From Pholis gunnellus (lineage: Eukaryota > Chordata > Actinopteri > Perciformes > Pholidae), in the NCBI GenBank assembly GCA_910591455.2, contig OU342808.1, forward strand, positions 20,691,214 through 20,755,213: a DNA stretch of 64,000 nucleotides. The letters run 5' to 3'. Below, piece after piece: positions 37,618-51,349 of this stretch. The notes under the pieces are model-generated. The model did not search any database and was not told the origin of the DNA. It was given only the letters and a program-made list of their open reading frames with translations. Every line of letters starts with the position of its first letter. The first letter of the stretch is position 1. A program made the translations under genes and the position numbers.

Positions 37618-40033
37618 TTCTGCGGTTTGCTGGAGTTTGCGGTGTCTGACGGGACGCACGTTTTAACCTGCTGCACTCGTTATGTAACCAGCTGTGTTAT
37701 CACGTAGTCTGACGCAAATTCAGGGATTGTTGAGGAAGAAGACCCGACCGTGTCTGTCCAGCGGCTGTTAGGGGAAGTTAGTCATTAATTAACCACATGT
37801 GTGCCCCACCCGTGTGTATGTGTTGTGGGAATAATTCAACCAGCACTACACTACACTACACTACACACACACACTACACACACATTATTAAGCCTCTCAA
37901 TTTGAAACTAGTCCCCACTTTGCGGAACGTGTACAGGCATTACGATATGAGTGTGCAAGAACTGACTTCAAAATAAAAGCTATCTTCCGGTATTCTGTAA
38001 TATTATATAAATAAACATACATAAATAAATAAACGATTAAAACAAAGGGTGTAAATATTAAATACAATTAACTATTACTTCCACCCACCTGCAAACTGTA
38101 TTTCAGAGACAATTGTTTGATTAATTAATCTTAATAATAAAGAATACATTTGAAGACTACAAAGCTCACCTCAAAATGAAAATAGAGTACTCTTCGAAAA
38201 AGATTGGCAAATAGCCCCAAAGTCGTTTTGTGGTACATGTATGTCTTTATAGAGGCTAACCCTCCCTAGCCATTTTTGACATTCAGGTATATGCATCTTA
38301 TTGTTCACAATGCTGCTGTTTCTCCACACTTACCTTCAACTGCAAATGCGTTTTACTAGTTTCATCCTCAAGAGTTTAGGAGAACTGTCCTCTAGTGGCT
38401 GGAGTCAGCGTAACACATTGTAACGCATGTTTCATCTGTTTAATGATCAATTTGAGAATCCATTTGATGAAACATTAGAAATTTAGCACAAACGAAAAGG
38501 CTTGAAAAAACAGGTGGAATGTAGAATTGTCAGTAGATCATGAAATCATTATAACTTGGCCTCAGTAGATTTAATGATAGACATTTTAAAATGCTTGATA
38601 GCTAAATAGTTTGTTTATTTACGATTTAATGAAATTCTTGTTCACATTATTAAAAAATATATTTTATGTTTGTTGTTTTTGTGTGTGTGTCAGTGAGTCA
38701 GTCATCTCTGCCACTGCATTAAAAGCAGCAGGTCTATTTCTATGTCTATGGGTCTGGCTAACATTGACTAAGTAGAGACGTAATAAAATCTCTTCAGGTC
38801 AGGTTTAAATTATTTCTCGTTAGTCTCCTATAGCAGCACATCCCATAATTGACTAATTAGTGCCACCTGGTGGACATTCAAGATCTGCAGGGTTTCCCAA
38901 AGTGTTTTATGGCGGTGGTGATCCAGCACACACTTTTCTCTCCACAGTTCTCCCCTCACACTTCTCATCATTCAACCAATCCTGCTGGTCTGGCGAAACC
39001 ACGTCGGTCTTTAGTCTTCAGGGGTTTAGGCATCCTGTGCACTGCTGTAGCAGTAGGCCTCTGTGTTCTCCCAGGAGGAATAGCAAACAATGCCTTAATG
39101 CAGGAATAATCACAGCAAAGCCCTCATCTATTCCCGGCAGTGCTTTATTATTGGGAGGTGTGGTGGCTGGTGAGTGCAGGAGCTTCTCCTCACTAATGCA
39201 TCCATTCCTCATTGTTCCGTGTCTGGTGAGGAAAACACAAACACGTGCTGCCTTTTTACAGAGTGACACGTGCACATGCGAACACACGCAAACACGCACA
39301 TCTAATAATACATATAATAATTGACTGTCATTTGGCATTATGATAACTTTTACTTTATTTTGATTTACTTTTTCATCTGCAGCTAATACTTCTAAGTACA
39401 CTTTTAAATGCACAACTTTTAGTTCATAGTAATTTCCAATTGTTTTATGGCCACTTTTACTTTTTTATATTTCTACTGATACTGTCTAACTGTCTGTTAG
39501 AATAATATACAAACGTTTTGGATAAATCTGAAGCAGAACTATGTAATCTTCATACCATAGTTGCTCTACTTGCTCGGTATCTGGATACAAATGTTTCTGA
39601 TATTGAGCTTGATGTCTAAAGTAACTCAAATATGTTATTTCTTACAGAAACATTAATCTTCCCAGAAGATTCCCAGATTTCACAAGTGTGAAGGTGGCTG
39701 TTTCAAATCCTTTGTGGTTAAAGCAGTTTGATAAGCTATGTCCTTTGTGCAACTGTGAGATTGAAGCTATCAATAGAATTAAAAAAATGAGACATGATAT
39801 TATGTTGTTTTTTTCACTCACTTTTTTATTGAAGACAGCGTCAACCATCATCCAATACATCATGAATTACAACTAAGGTGGCCAAAAGATAGAAAACATA
39901 CATTTAAAAATACACAAAAACTATATCTGACCTATTGTTTGCATGGTTATAATACAGCTAGTCTATTAATATGTAAATATGTCTGGATAGTGTCGAATGA
40001 AATCAGACTTTAAAGTCTTGACCAGTACAGACA
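37618..40033 (-). other. upb1 upstream region and C22orf15 3' side
   Basis: The upb1 promoter should lie just above 37617. The rest is AT-rich, with a short ACTAC/ACACAC-rich stretch near 37845-37885. A TTTATT at 39825-39830 could serve as the minus-strand poly(A) signal of the next gene. The open frame around 38860-39320 has no family resemblance and is not called. Confidence 0.4.
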
Positions 40034-41423
40034 CTATTTAAGATGGTGTTTCTTGTTATTTGCAGAGACGTTTTTGCTCCTGGTTTGGCCGGCGGGACTG
40101 CTCCTCTGCGTCCGGCCTCTCGTCTTTCTGTCTCGCTCCTTGTCGGGGTTCGACAGTTTCCTCAGCAGCTCTACAACAGAACAGTTGAATTTAAATCGTG
40201 ACTTAAAGTCTGCTGGTTGGTTCAGCACTGGTGAGCTGCTGCTGGTTTTTGTTACCTGTTAACTCGGGATGACTCTGGCTGCAGTTGTTTAGGAGAGACA
40301 CATATTTACGACCTCCAGTATCATCGTCTCCTGAAGGGAAGTAAAGTCATGAACTTGAATGTGTAATAAAACAGCTTGACAAGGTTATAGTTTGTCTGAC
40401 CTTTCCCCCCATAAAACAACATGAAATATACTTGTGTTACAGTAGAATACCTCCCTGAGCAGCAAATCAAACTACTATATCCTCCAAACTGAAAATATAA
40501 CTATAACTAACATTTTATGATACCATCTAGATTTATCTATGTATTGTAAAAAACGACACACTTTTAAATTCATATGATCATTATTTTGTCAGTCAGACAC
40601 ACGTTACCTCTGAAACTTTGAAAAGCACCATTATTTGTCTGTTCTATAATTGTTTTTTCTCTCCAAATATTAGCTAAACTTGGAGACAAACTGGACGGAC
40701 TCACGGCACACTCGCAGCAGGGCGTAGTATTGTCTCTCTACCAGCACGCTGCTGGCCAGAGCCACACTTTGCTGCTTCCCCTCCAGGTTCACCACTCTGC
40801 CGCTGCTGTCCATCAGGTCCACGCACTCTGCAGGAGGAATTGTAGGATTTATTTTTATACATAGCACTCAACATTAAATACTTTGTACTTACAAAATAAT
40901 GGAAGGGGTCAATAGATGAAGATGTTGTCAGACAAGCTGACTACATAGAGTTGGTGCTTTATGTGCATTATGCTGCTTTTGCACTATATTAATCCCAATA
41001 GCAGATAAAAGGAATTTTAATGGATAAGTTTCACTAATGGAAGAATTCCGCCTAACTGAGCAAGTCCAAACCACTAACAGTGTTGAGAGCTGTTAAGTAC
41101 CTTTGAGGTCCAGACCGCATTTCTCCTTTAGATGATGGATGAAGTTGATCAGCTTACAGTTGAGATTGAACATTTCCATCCTGTTGTCTGTCAGGAAAAG
41201 AAAACAACTATTAAAAACACTACGTTGCACATTAAACTTTGATTATTACAGTTTATTCTCCCTGCAACAAACCACTCTCAAATAACAATAATCAAGCCTC
41301 AAATAATACTTTCAATCCTACATCAACAGTGTTATTAGTTACATTTTTTCCTCCTTGAAAAGCTGCGAGAATATAATACATCCAGGAACTTTACTAACCT
41401 CCGAGCAGGATAGTGACAAACAT
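40034..41423 (-). CDS. C22orf15 homologue, small protein of unknown function
   Basis: Five exons in transcript order: 41399-41423, 41101-41187, 40705-40827, 40256-40330 and 40034-40170; 447 nt, or 148 aa, the same length as human C22orf15 as I recall it. It begins MFVTILLGDNRMEMFNLNCK, which resembles the start of the C22orf15/CXorf65 family (short beta-strand opening, then LNC). A helical HLKEKCGLDL segment follows, then LMDSSGRVVNLEGK, RQYYALLRV and YVSLLNNCSQSHPEL. The tail is lysine/arginine-rich. The third exon could read through to a stop at 40670, but a strong GTGAGT donor at 40704 and a matching downstream exon give the better family match. The first ~75 residues look ubiquitin-like in pattern, which is speculation. 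Human C22orf15 also maps to 22q11.23. Confidence 0.85.
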
Positions 41424-44400
41424 GTTCTGGTCCTGACTGCAGTTAGACTCCACTAGTTCTGCCACCACCGGGACCTGTTTATTCCACAGAGCCCAGGGAG
41501 TAACTAGTTTGGACTGGGCACGAAATGCAACAATGGAGGCCGTTAAATCAGTGTTGTGGTCGACACTTTGTGACAAAGATTCAGCTCGGAGGGAGAGGCT
41601 GTATGAACTGGCCTGCATAATGTAGAGATGGTAAACACACACACACACACACATACGCACACAAACCTCTTTTGCATCGTCCTCCTCTTCTTCTACTTTC
41701 GAAGCAGAAGCCTTTTAAATGAGGAAGACAAGGGACTGCAGCTGCTCGTATCCATGGAGTCTCTACACACAGACAGACTGGCACTCTGGACTTTATAGAT
41801 ACAACTTGTTGGACAGTGATGTCAAGACTGGCAACAAAAAAAGAGGCTTTGTTGTTGAAATAGCCTGACCCTCACTACACATTACAGTGATAAATCAACA
41901 GCGCTATAGCCTAATAAGCACTTATATGTTTGAGAACTACCTTAAAACGACAATATTCAATATTTCTTTAATAATGTCTGATATAAGAATGTAAAATGTT
42001 AATTTGACTGTGAAAAAGGTTGCCTCTTTACCTTCTCACATGCCCAGATCCCTACATTCAGCTGAGCCACCAGTGCCTTGTTAGGCATGTCCTTTAGTCT
42101 AATTGATTGTTGTAGGAAAGAGTGAATAAGTAAGCATGTTTGCACTTCTGATACAAAGTTACTCAGGCATTGATTGAGTATAGTTGTTGGGATCCGCTTG
42201 CTGTGAGGCTGTGAAGCTATTTTGCTCTTTGTTAACATTCCTGGGACTTTTGTTCATCTCCTGTTTCATTGTAATTTCTGGTTAATAAAACCACCACCTT
42301 TTGCACTTTTTTTCCCCCACTCACCTCCAGTGCCACACTAAAATGCCTGATTTATGTAGAAAAACTACCAGTAATGCTACAGTGACAACGTGGGATCTGC
42401 AGCTCCTCTCGGCTCAGCGTTTTACAGCCTTACAGCTCACAGCGTCCCCGTTGAGGTTCACTCCCACTGCTCTCTTGGGCCGTTTCTTTGGTTTACAACT
42501 TGTTTCCCAGGTGATAATACAGTCAGTGTTTTGTTTACAGCTTGTTTCTGCAAACTGTTAAACATCCGGCTCATTGGCTGCTAAATGCTCCACTATGCTC
42601 ACCAGCTTGTTGCTGACTTAACTAAGTCTGCTGTTTGGTGCTGGCCAATTAGTGTTCAGCGGATTTATCCGAGATTTATGCTAAAACCAGCTAAATTACC
42701 ACCATCGGCACACTCAGCTCAGAAAAAATGTGGCGTTGAAATGACCAGCCAAGAAATAGACAGGACATAAAGCTCTGTAAAACTTAAAAAAGAAATTTGG
42801 ATGGATTAAACAAATGTAATATATGTAATATATTTGATTAGTGAGCTTCAGCTAGCCGTTTATCTCTGCTCCCAGTCTTTATGTCAAACAAATAAGTATA
42901 TTTGTAAAAATGACTATTTTGAACTATTCCATTATTATAAAATATTGATTCGAGCAACTTTGAATGATTTCAAACAAATAGACACATTTATAGTTTCTTT
43001 GCGATGGCGATCGAGTTTTCTCACTGGATCCTAAAGTTTTGAATCATAACCTTGATAAGATCCAGCTGAGGAGATAAGTTGTCGCCAGACAGGACAGCAG
43101 CAGAGCACGAGGACCCAGCCGGTCTCTGTGTGGAATCTTTCAAAAAATGCACTTTAAGTCCCGTGGGAAAGCATTGGAAAAGAAGTGGGCCCTGCACCCT
43201 GTAACCTGAACTCACAAGGGATTTACCCTGCAAGCTGGGAAAATAAACGAATCCAAAGATAGTCTGACTACCTGACTATATGAAACATGACGCTGCCTGG
43301 TGAAAAGCCAATGGGAAGCCTGGAGCTGCTCTGGGCCATTGCTGAATGCAAATAGCATAGCAAATAGTACACTTTAAAATGTAAAGGGATCTATTTAAAG
43401 TTACTGAGAGGAACTTTAAACTGCTCATGAAACATACTCAATGGCAAAACTGATGCCTCTATGTGACCTACATAAGTAAACGAGACCATCAAGGAGAAGA
43501 TTGATTCTATATAGTTATTCTTGATGCTTGTCATCAGTGACACGGCGTCGGATTTGGTGCAAAATCAGATAAAATCATGCAGGTTCACCAGAAATCCCTT
43601 CAGCTCAGATTCCAGCAGGGCCTCCAGTAGCGACCAGTCCGCCGTGGAAAGACCCAGAGCCGGCTTCGCTTCTGCCTTCCACCTGCAGTCGGAAGCTCCG
43701 GCGGAAGGAGGAGAGTTCAGTATCCGGCAGAGAACCAGGCCGTATTGCTGGGCCCGAACCAGGACTGAGTGGAGCAGAGCAGAGCTGTAAAAAGCTAAAA
43801 TTTGTGTCCACAGGAACCACCAAAATCAACACAAAATGAGAGTTCCCTGTAGTAACTTTAAAGAAAGGACTTTGCCTGCTTGTGATTACAAAGAAGGCAA
43901 TGACAATGAAAGCCAGAACTTCTTCCATGAGTTGATCTAAATCTAAAATAATAACAATACCAATTTCCAGACATTCATCAAATCACAGACGTCACCATTT
44001 ACATGAATATAATTTAAATAAGTCAAGTCACATTGTCACACTGAGCAAACAAAAATACGAGGTTACATCTCAGCATTGCATTACCAACATTGGGGCCCTC
44101 GCCTTTAAACACGTGTGACATGAACCAACCTGTCACTGGTGAAAGTGCCGTTCTTGTTTTTTTAAACCAATTAGAACGTGTTCATTGTACGTGTGAACGC
44201 ACATAAATCTATGCCATGAAGCTGGATTACAATGTGCGAGGAGGGGTTAGGCCGAATGTTTAAATGTTTAAATGAGCGTGCACTTTGCTGAGCAGGTTGG
44301 TGACACTGTTTGTGGTCCATGCAGGTCCTCAGGATGGGATGAATCTTAAAATGGTGCACATGATGGAGCAATACTGCATGAGAAATAATCCTCTGCCCAT

Positions 44401-45118
44401 GATGATGTATGTTATAGGAAGAAATCCATCAGAGTGCGTTTATATCCACAGTTCACATCCCTGAACATTTTTTAAATGTATCAATAATTTATTAATAAGT
44501 CTTTTTCTTCAGCCAAAGGCCCATTCAGACCAGAAATGGCAGGATGATATTTACATGCATAGTATGGTATATTACTTCAACCTGCAGATAAACAAGTACT
44601 TCAAAGAGAGTGAGGGTCAACACTGTGACTTCTTTTCCATTTTGGCTAAGCTTTGGTGGGTCAGGCAATTTCACTAGTCAAAGTGCATTTGTATTAAAAA
44701 CCCTAAATATTCGTGACGACGAAGCAAAAGCATTTAGTAATCTTGTTTGTTGAATTGAATGCGGAGCCATTTGTGATGTGTGAAGTGCCTGCATCTTAAA
44801 GATAGAAGTGTCAGCCGCTCAGTCGACTCGTGGTCATGAGGGGTGATGTGAAGCAACACAACCTCTTTGGGTTACTAGCAGTGCTCTTAGACTTTTAGTC
44901 TGGTTTAAATTAACAAGTCATTGTGTTTAAATACTGGAGAGTTTCTCACGGCGAGGAATTTTGAAATCATCTTAGTGGCATTCGCTGTCCATTATCTGTT
45001 TACAGTGCTCCCACTTCCATTGCGGATCAGGACTTTTCCCGATGCTCTGTGAGCTGCCGCTGAGCCGACGTTGGCATGTTTCTGCAAAGGCTCTTGAATA
45101 TCAGGGAACGTACACGCG
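41424..45118 (-). other. C22orf15 upstream region and adora2a 3' UTR
   Basis: In-frame open sequence continues upstream of the C22orf15 start to about 41660 but lacks a better start. A small CA run is at 41637-41653. The region 42000-44400 contains only unconvincing frames. The adora2a 3' UTR should occupy roughly 44480-45118, with a minus-strand AATAAA candidate near 44485. Confidence 0.4.
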
Positions 45119-46421
45119 TCACAACCCCTTTGCCAGCTCACTAAAGCAGCTCTTTGTGTTCTGCTTGTTCAACAGCGAGGTGACCTGGTCGGAGCCGAGG
45201 TTCTCTTTGTCCTTGTCCTCCACGACTTCTGTTCCAGCGCAGTCACGCTGCTGCTCCGCGTCCTGCAGACGATGGCCTATGTGGATTTGAGTGTGTCCGA
45301 GGGTTTGCAGTGGACAAGGGCCTATTTTAGTACAGTGGGAGATGATGACTGACAGAGGAGGGCGGGATACTGCCACCATGCCGCCCCCTACAGGAGACAT
45401 GTGAGTTGGACAGCTTTCACAGCTACTGCTGCTGCTGCTTTGTTCAGTGAAAAGGTCAACGCTCAGGCTGTTTAGCTTGAGTCTGATTGAGCTGCGCTTA
45501 CTGCTGCCGATCTCCAACAGCTCCTGCTTGCCCAGGATGTGGCGCCGGATGATCTTGCGAAAGGTTTGTCGGAACTCCCGGATGCGGTAGGCGTAGATGA
45601 AGGGGTTGACCACAGAGTTGGCGTGGGAAAGAATGATGGCCACATACATGATCCAGGATGGAGGACGCTGACACTGAGGACAGAAGAGGGTGAAGCAGTT
45701 GATGATGTGCAAAGGCAGCCAGCAGACTGCAAACAGCCCGACAATGATGGCCAGAGACTTGGCAGCCTGGACCTCTTTCTGCAGCGTGGAGCGCGACTTC
45801 TCCCCATGGACCGCTTTCACCTCCATCAGCTTGAGCTGGTGGCGAGCGGCCATGAAGATACACAGGTAGATGGCTAACATCAGCAGCAGGGGAATCAGTA
45901 CGCAGGCAAAGAAGTTGAAGTAGACCATATACTCCATGGACACCACATCCTCAAACAGGCACCCCATCAGGCCGGGCGGGCAGGTGATGTTGGCGCTCCT
46001 GGTCAGCTTGTGCCAGCCCATCATGGGGGTCAGACCGATGATGATGGATAAAACCCAGCAGATGGCGATGATGCCTTGAGCCCGCTGACCTGTCACCAAG
46101 CTGGTGTACCTGGAGAGGGAGACGATACAAACATCAAGTGTCAGCTCAAGCGTCGAAAGGACCAAAAACTGCAAAATTGTAATTCATAATCCTCTGTAAA
46201 CTGTATGTGAAGTTCCCCTCGAGTTATAATTTGATCAGCTGATTGCTCCTTGGAAGCACTTCTCCTCCCGGAACTAAAAGAGAGAGGATAAACAAACAAA
46301 GTCCTCATAGGAAGTCTATTTTGAGTACGCCTGTGTGGGAGAGCAGCTGAGATATTTGCCTTGTTTCTATCACATTCTTGAGATGTTAAAGTGCAAAGGT
46401 TAAGTTCGTCCCCGTCCCCCC

Positions 46422-46499
<78 letters not shown>

Positions 46500-47897
46500 A
46501 AACACATATAACGCTCACGCATCTTTCAGCAGGAGGGAGAACAGGAAGGCTGAGCTCCGTGTGGCTCTGAGGTTCAGTATTTGTATTATAATGACTCACA
46601 ACTTGACACAGATCACTGCTGTCAGCATGTCATTAGGTGACTGTCTGGAGACATACCGTCTTTAGATCATTTAAAAGCTACATTTTAGCTAATATCTGAA
46701 AACGCTGTGTTTTTACAGTGAAATAATACAGTAAGATTACACGGGGGGTTTCATGGGGGTCCCACTGTCTGTGTAAGCAATTAAAGCACAATTTATTTGA
46801 ATGCTCCGGGAGGACACGGCCTCGTGGGAGACGCCATTTCTGGACACACTTATTCAGCCAAGACTTTCTGGTTCAAATGTCATGTCTTTACTGATAAATA
46901 GAAAATTGTGAGAGCTCCACTGCCTGGGACTACGAAACAGATTAGACTGAAAATAAAGAAAGTAAAAGTAAAGACAACAAGTTACGGCATATTTCAAATA
47001 CCTTCTTTCTGTTTAATAACATGAAATAATGCACTTTAAGTTGTTTCTTATTTTTCTTACTTTTGCTTCAGAGGTTTTGATACCACTTTCCAGTAAGGCA
47101 TCATTTCTAAAGGCGTTTTAAGTAGATAATAAACCGTCACTAATGCTTAATAACTTATAAGGAAACTATTCAGGACAGCTTTTCAACTTTCGGGTTTCCA
47201 GGTTTTAAATGCAGTTTTAAATGTTTATAAACCATTAATAAATGATCTCCCTTTCTAACAGGCCCTCTAGTTTGCAGCTGTTACAGTGAATAAGTCATTA
47301 ATAAGGGTTTTATTCTTCCAAGTCTGTAGTTGCACATGTTAACAAATAGATTTCACTTCAGTACAAGTGAGTGGGGTTTTTTTCTTAACCTGGAAACTGA
47401 AAAGTGGTTCTTATTAACGGCTTATAACTGATCTATAAAGCATGATTAAAAATGTATTAACCATTAACAAAACCGCTACTTAGAACTTATCAACCCTTTA
47501 TTTTAAAGCCACACATTTCTCTGTGTCTCCTGTATAAGAAGCGACCCCGGGTCACTGACCTGAGCGGTATCTTGATTGCAATGTAGCGGTCCATAGCGAT
47601 GGCCAGCAGGCTGAAGATGGAGCTCTGTGTGAGAACCAGCACGAAGCAGGCGATGAACAGGCAGCCGTAGAAGTTGGAGCAGAAGCCGGTGCTGATGACG
47701 ATGGCGAAGGGAATGGCCAGGACGCCAACGGCGATGTCGGCCACCGCCAGCGACACCACGAAGAAGTTGGTGATGCTCTGCAGGTTGCTGTTGAGGCACA
47801 CGGCCCAGCAGACCAGCACATTGCCCAGCACGGAGAACACAGCAATCAGCAACTCCAGGACGATGTAGCAGGAGGTGGCGACGGGGTCTTTCAGCAT
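45119..47897 (-). CDS. adora2a: Adenosine A2A receptor, Gs-coupled GPCR
   Basis: Two coding exons, 47560-47897 and 45119-46109, joined at IPLR|YTSLVTG; 1329 nt, or 442 aa. Seven membrane helices are clear. GPCR signatures: DRY (MDRYIAIKI), CWLPLH in TM6 and NPFIYAY in TM7. Adenosine-site residues known from A2A are present: the ECL2 Phe-Glu pair in CLFEDVV, Asn in HIINCF (TM6), and Ser-His in LSHANS (TM7). The intron sits after TM3 at the DRY-loop position, as in mammalian ADORA2A. A single NIT glycosylation site precedes the ECL2 cysteines. The C-terminal tail is long (~130 aa) and serine-rich, typical of A2A rather than A2B. Raises cAMP on adenosine binding at the plasma membrane. Fish have two co-orthologues (a and b); which this is cannot be told. 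Confidence 0.95.
46424..46499. repeat. (CA)n microsatellite in adora2a intron
   Basis: A perfect CA run of about 38 units, preceded by a C-run, within the single coding-region intron of adora2a. Confidence 0.95.
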
Positions 47898-50276
47898 GGT
47901 GAGACAAAGGGCAAGGTCACTGATGAGGAGGGAGGAAGCCTCGCCTCAACGACCATTGCTGCAGCCTGGCAAACCACCGAGCTCAGCCTCTCACCTCCAA
48001 CAGTTTCACAAACAGCCACCAGACTCTCGACGCAGCGCCAGCACCTCCTTCACACCTGATCAGCTCAAACAGCCGAAAAAAAAAAGACTCCGGTTTATTC
48101 AACTTCAGATGGAGCCGTCATCTCTCTTAACTCCACACTCATCCTCTGCTGTCCTCTTTTCCTCAGGTCCTTCCCCTCAGCGCCTATTTCCCACAGACTT
48201 CTCGAGGGGCTGAGATAATGCCGACGACGCACATCGATGGAACGTTATGTCGCTGAAGAGGAGCAGAAGTGAAAAAGAGGAAATGCTTTTACAATAAAGG
48301 AAGTGAATTTCAACAGACACACACTTGCATCAGATATGTTTTAGAGCAAACCAGAGGTGTTGTGGTGTTACTAAAAAAAGAATCTATTTCCTCATATGTA
48401 GCAGCTTATATATACTGCCTTTAAGGCATGCAACTTCCCAGAATCCCCACTACAACCCACTCAACCTGCCTAAAAGAGCTTTTAATCCGACCACCTTTAC
48501 AGAGGCTTTAACAATCCAACAAGGGTAAACGTCTGGAGGAAATACGTAACTTTAAATACATTTTGCCATGTAGAATACAGGCATTTTCATTTTACACAAA
48601 CCCTACAGACAATCTTGGATTATTTTTTTGAAGGAGACTTTTTATACTTTTTTGAGACCATAAAAAAATTCCACCGATGCAATGAGCCCTTAACGAAATA
48701 CTTCAACTTTTAATATGAGAGATATCGCCAACAGCTGATTCGAAATGAAGATTTGGAATTTGTTCATAAACCCACGTGAGTCATGTCAGTGTTCGGTTTT
48801 GTGGGGTTGCTGTTGCTCTTGAACCCTGCAGAGGAGCAGAGGGAGAGCGGTTTGTGTAGACTTCATCAGAGTCAAACGTACTGTTTTGAGTCAGACAGTA
48901 AAGACCCCAAAAAAGTGTTTCCTCAGTCAACCTCTTACCGTGAGCAGTGGTGTCCAATGAGCAAAGGTCTCTGTCAAAGTTGGAACGGTTTTGGTTTCTT
49001 CACGAGTGATTTCTGTATTTGTGGGGTTTTTTTTATTCTGACCTTCTCTCACTGGTTTTAAATGGGCAGGGCTCATGTTGCAGAAAGGCGATGCTGGTTT
49101 TGTCACATATCCAACCAACCAATTAAGATTTGGCAACACTTGAATCAGAATGTGCTGACAGCTGTTTGTATATTTTGGCAACACTGACAGTCACATCTGA
49201 TCAAACCCGAAAAAGTCCTGATGAAGCAGGTCAGCTGAACTTGTAAGTGTAAATAATAATTAAGGGTGTTTTTTCCAAACTTTACCTTTGATTATTGCAT
49301 ATTTTAGTCATAAATATGTGATGCATTGGAGAAATGCTTTGAACATGAAACCACGTGTCCAAGGCCACCATCATACAATAAATCAGATGTTTACTGATGT
49401 AATGTGAAAGTTTCTCTCAGTTCTACGAAGCGTTTTTACGATTTCCTCTCATAGCTTCTTCTTGACAAAGCACTTTTGACTCTTATGCTAATGTAGGTCT
49501 TCGGGGCATTTTTAAGTATATTTCTTCTGAGAAATAAGGCCCATACCATCTATTCTCAATTTGTGGATCACAAGATTGTTGATATCTGTGAGCCTTTGTC
49601 CATAAAAGGCTTAACAAACAGAAACCTGCTGTTTTTGTGGAGCAGAATTCCCTCATGGGAACGTTTCTTGAGGTTATGTTGAGGTTTTCGGCGATAACAG
49701 CTGTGGTGGAACACAGAGGTCTTTGCTCTCTGAGTCAGGGTTTTCCCTTTGGGTTGGATGAGATGTTTTTATCAATACCAAAGACTTTGTTATTTCAAAG
49801 TTGATAGCTATCAGTAGGTTTTTGTGTTCATTCTATTTGACTTACAAATAAGCTTTTAGTTGGTCTCTTTCCTCTGAGCCCGGGTATTCATTTGTCTTGA
49901 TGTCGGAGACGTGCGGTGTTATATTGCAATGTATTATAATGTTTAATGCAAACTGCGGTTTGTCCAAAACAAAAATCCCAGAGGACAGGGATGGAAATAA
50001 TGAATCACTGAAAGATACGGCAGCGACTCTCCCATGCAAGCAATGCATAATAACGAGCTGTCATGAGATTGAATTATTTATATTTATTATGAAACAAGGG
50101 ACAGTGAGGAATTGCTTGAATGAATTTTGCTCAGAAATTATTTAATTAAAAAATTATCTTTGTATTCAGATTGAAATGTTTTGTCCAATCTGTAAGTGAA
50201 TTAAGGATTAAAATGGCATTGACTCAATTTGCCCCAAACCCTGCCACAGCATCACCAAGAAAACAACAAATCCCCT

Positions 50277-50340
50277 CATCATACATCATACATCATACAT
50301 CATACATCATACATCATACATCATACATCATACATCATAC
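50277..50340. repeat. ACATCAT heptamer tandem array
   Basis: About nine near-perfect copies of ACATCAT in tandem. A frame through it encodes a repeating Ser-Tyr-Ile-Ile-His-His-Thr pattern, which is a by-product. Confidence 0.93.
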
Positions 50341-51349
50341 TCGTCCTGCTATGCAGTGGAAGCAGAGGAGGAACAAACATCTAACTGCTCAGCTTCCTGG
50401 TAACAGTCACTGTTCGCTGCTGACGGGCGCTCTAAATGACAACATGGCTGCTGGCAGAGTGAGTCCTCCAAGAGCAGCTCTGTCGACAAGACTGAAGTGT
50501 CCACGAGCTAAACACTGAGACAAGTTATTGAGAATAACATGACATATTTTTGGAATCCGAAGAGCCGCTTCTAATGTTTTGTGAGTGTATTTCACCTGAT
50601 ATGAGACTTACCAAGACATCTTAAGACGTGAATAGTTTTAGACTTCATCTACTGATCTATTACTGACTTAAATAATTGATAGACTTCATTTAGACTTGGT
50701 GTATTCAAACTGTCCATAACCTGACTTTGTAATTGAATAAATTTTTTTCCGGTAAATATACTTTAGGCTTGAACATGAAAACACAGTTGATTTTCAGACT
50801 GTTTAACAAACCAGGCCGCTCCACGCTCCAGAGCCTCAAAAGCCCCGGGTTCATTACGTGTCAACCTATTTTTGAACAAATAAGAAATGAATGAGGAACT
50901 AACTGCAAGTGAACCATAAGTTAATCAGTATCTGATAATCCATTTTAAAAGAGTAGCTAATGATTAGTTAATTGAGAAACAAGTGAGGAACGACTTCTTA
51001 GCATACATGTAATTTATGAATCCTTACTTCCCTCATGGAGGACTATATAGTAGATAACGATGAGTCACAACAGAACAGATTGGGAGATCTTATAATAATG
51101 ATTTATTATCATTTAGGTACTAAATTCAAAATTCAGAGCATCAGTATAGTATCGTTAGAAGAAGACATTTTTAGGCAACAATTAACTTTCATGACCTTAA
51201 AATGCACTATGAAGCCACGTAGCCACGCCCTAAAGCATACCCTGCTTTATCATTTATTTTACTCTGAATGGGACCATGATTTACGAAAAGAACATGAAAA
51301 TGTTTACTAACTACACACTTCTATGCAATCTGACTTATTTTTGCAACCA

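Noticed and set aside
38860..39324. 154-codon plus-strand frame
   Set aside because: Low-complexity Ser/Cys composition, no recognised motif, and part looks like a dispersed repeat.
40670..40704. Read-through end of the third C22orf15 exon to the stop at 40670
   Set aside because: A GTGAGT donor at 40704 and two further in-frame exons give the family length and C-terminus.
43521..43928. 107-codon minus-strand frame starting MEEVLAFIVIAFFVI, and an overlapping plus-strand frame
   Set aside because: The hydrophobic start is suggestive, but there is no family resemblance or supporting splice structure, and it lies downstream of adora2a in likely UTR or spacer.
45472..45877. Several 110-120 codon frames on both strands
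   Set aside because: They are shadows of the adora2a second exon, whose GPCR frame is unambiguous.
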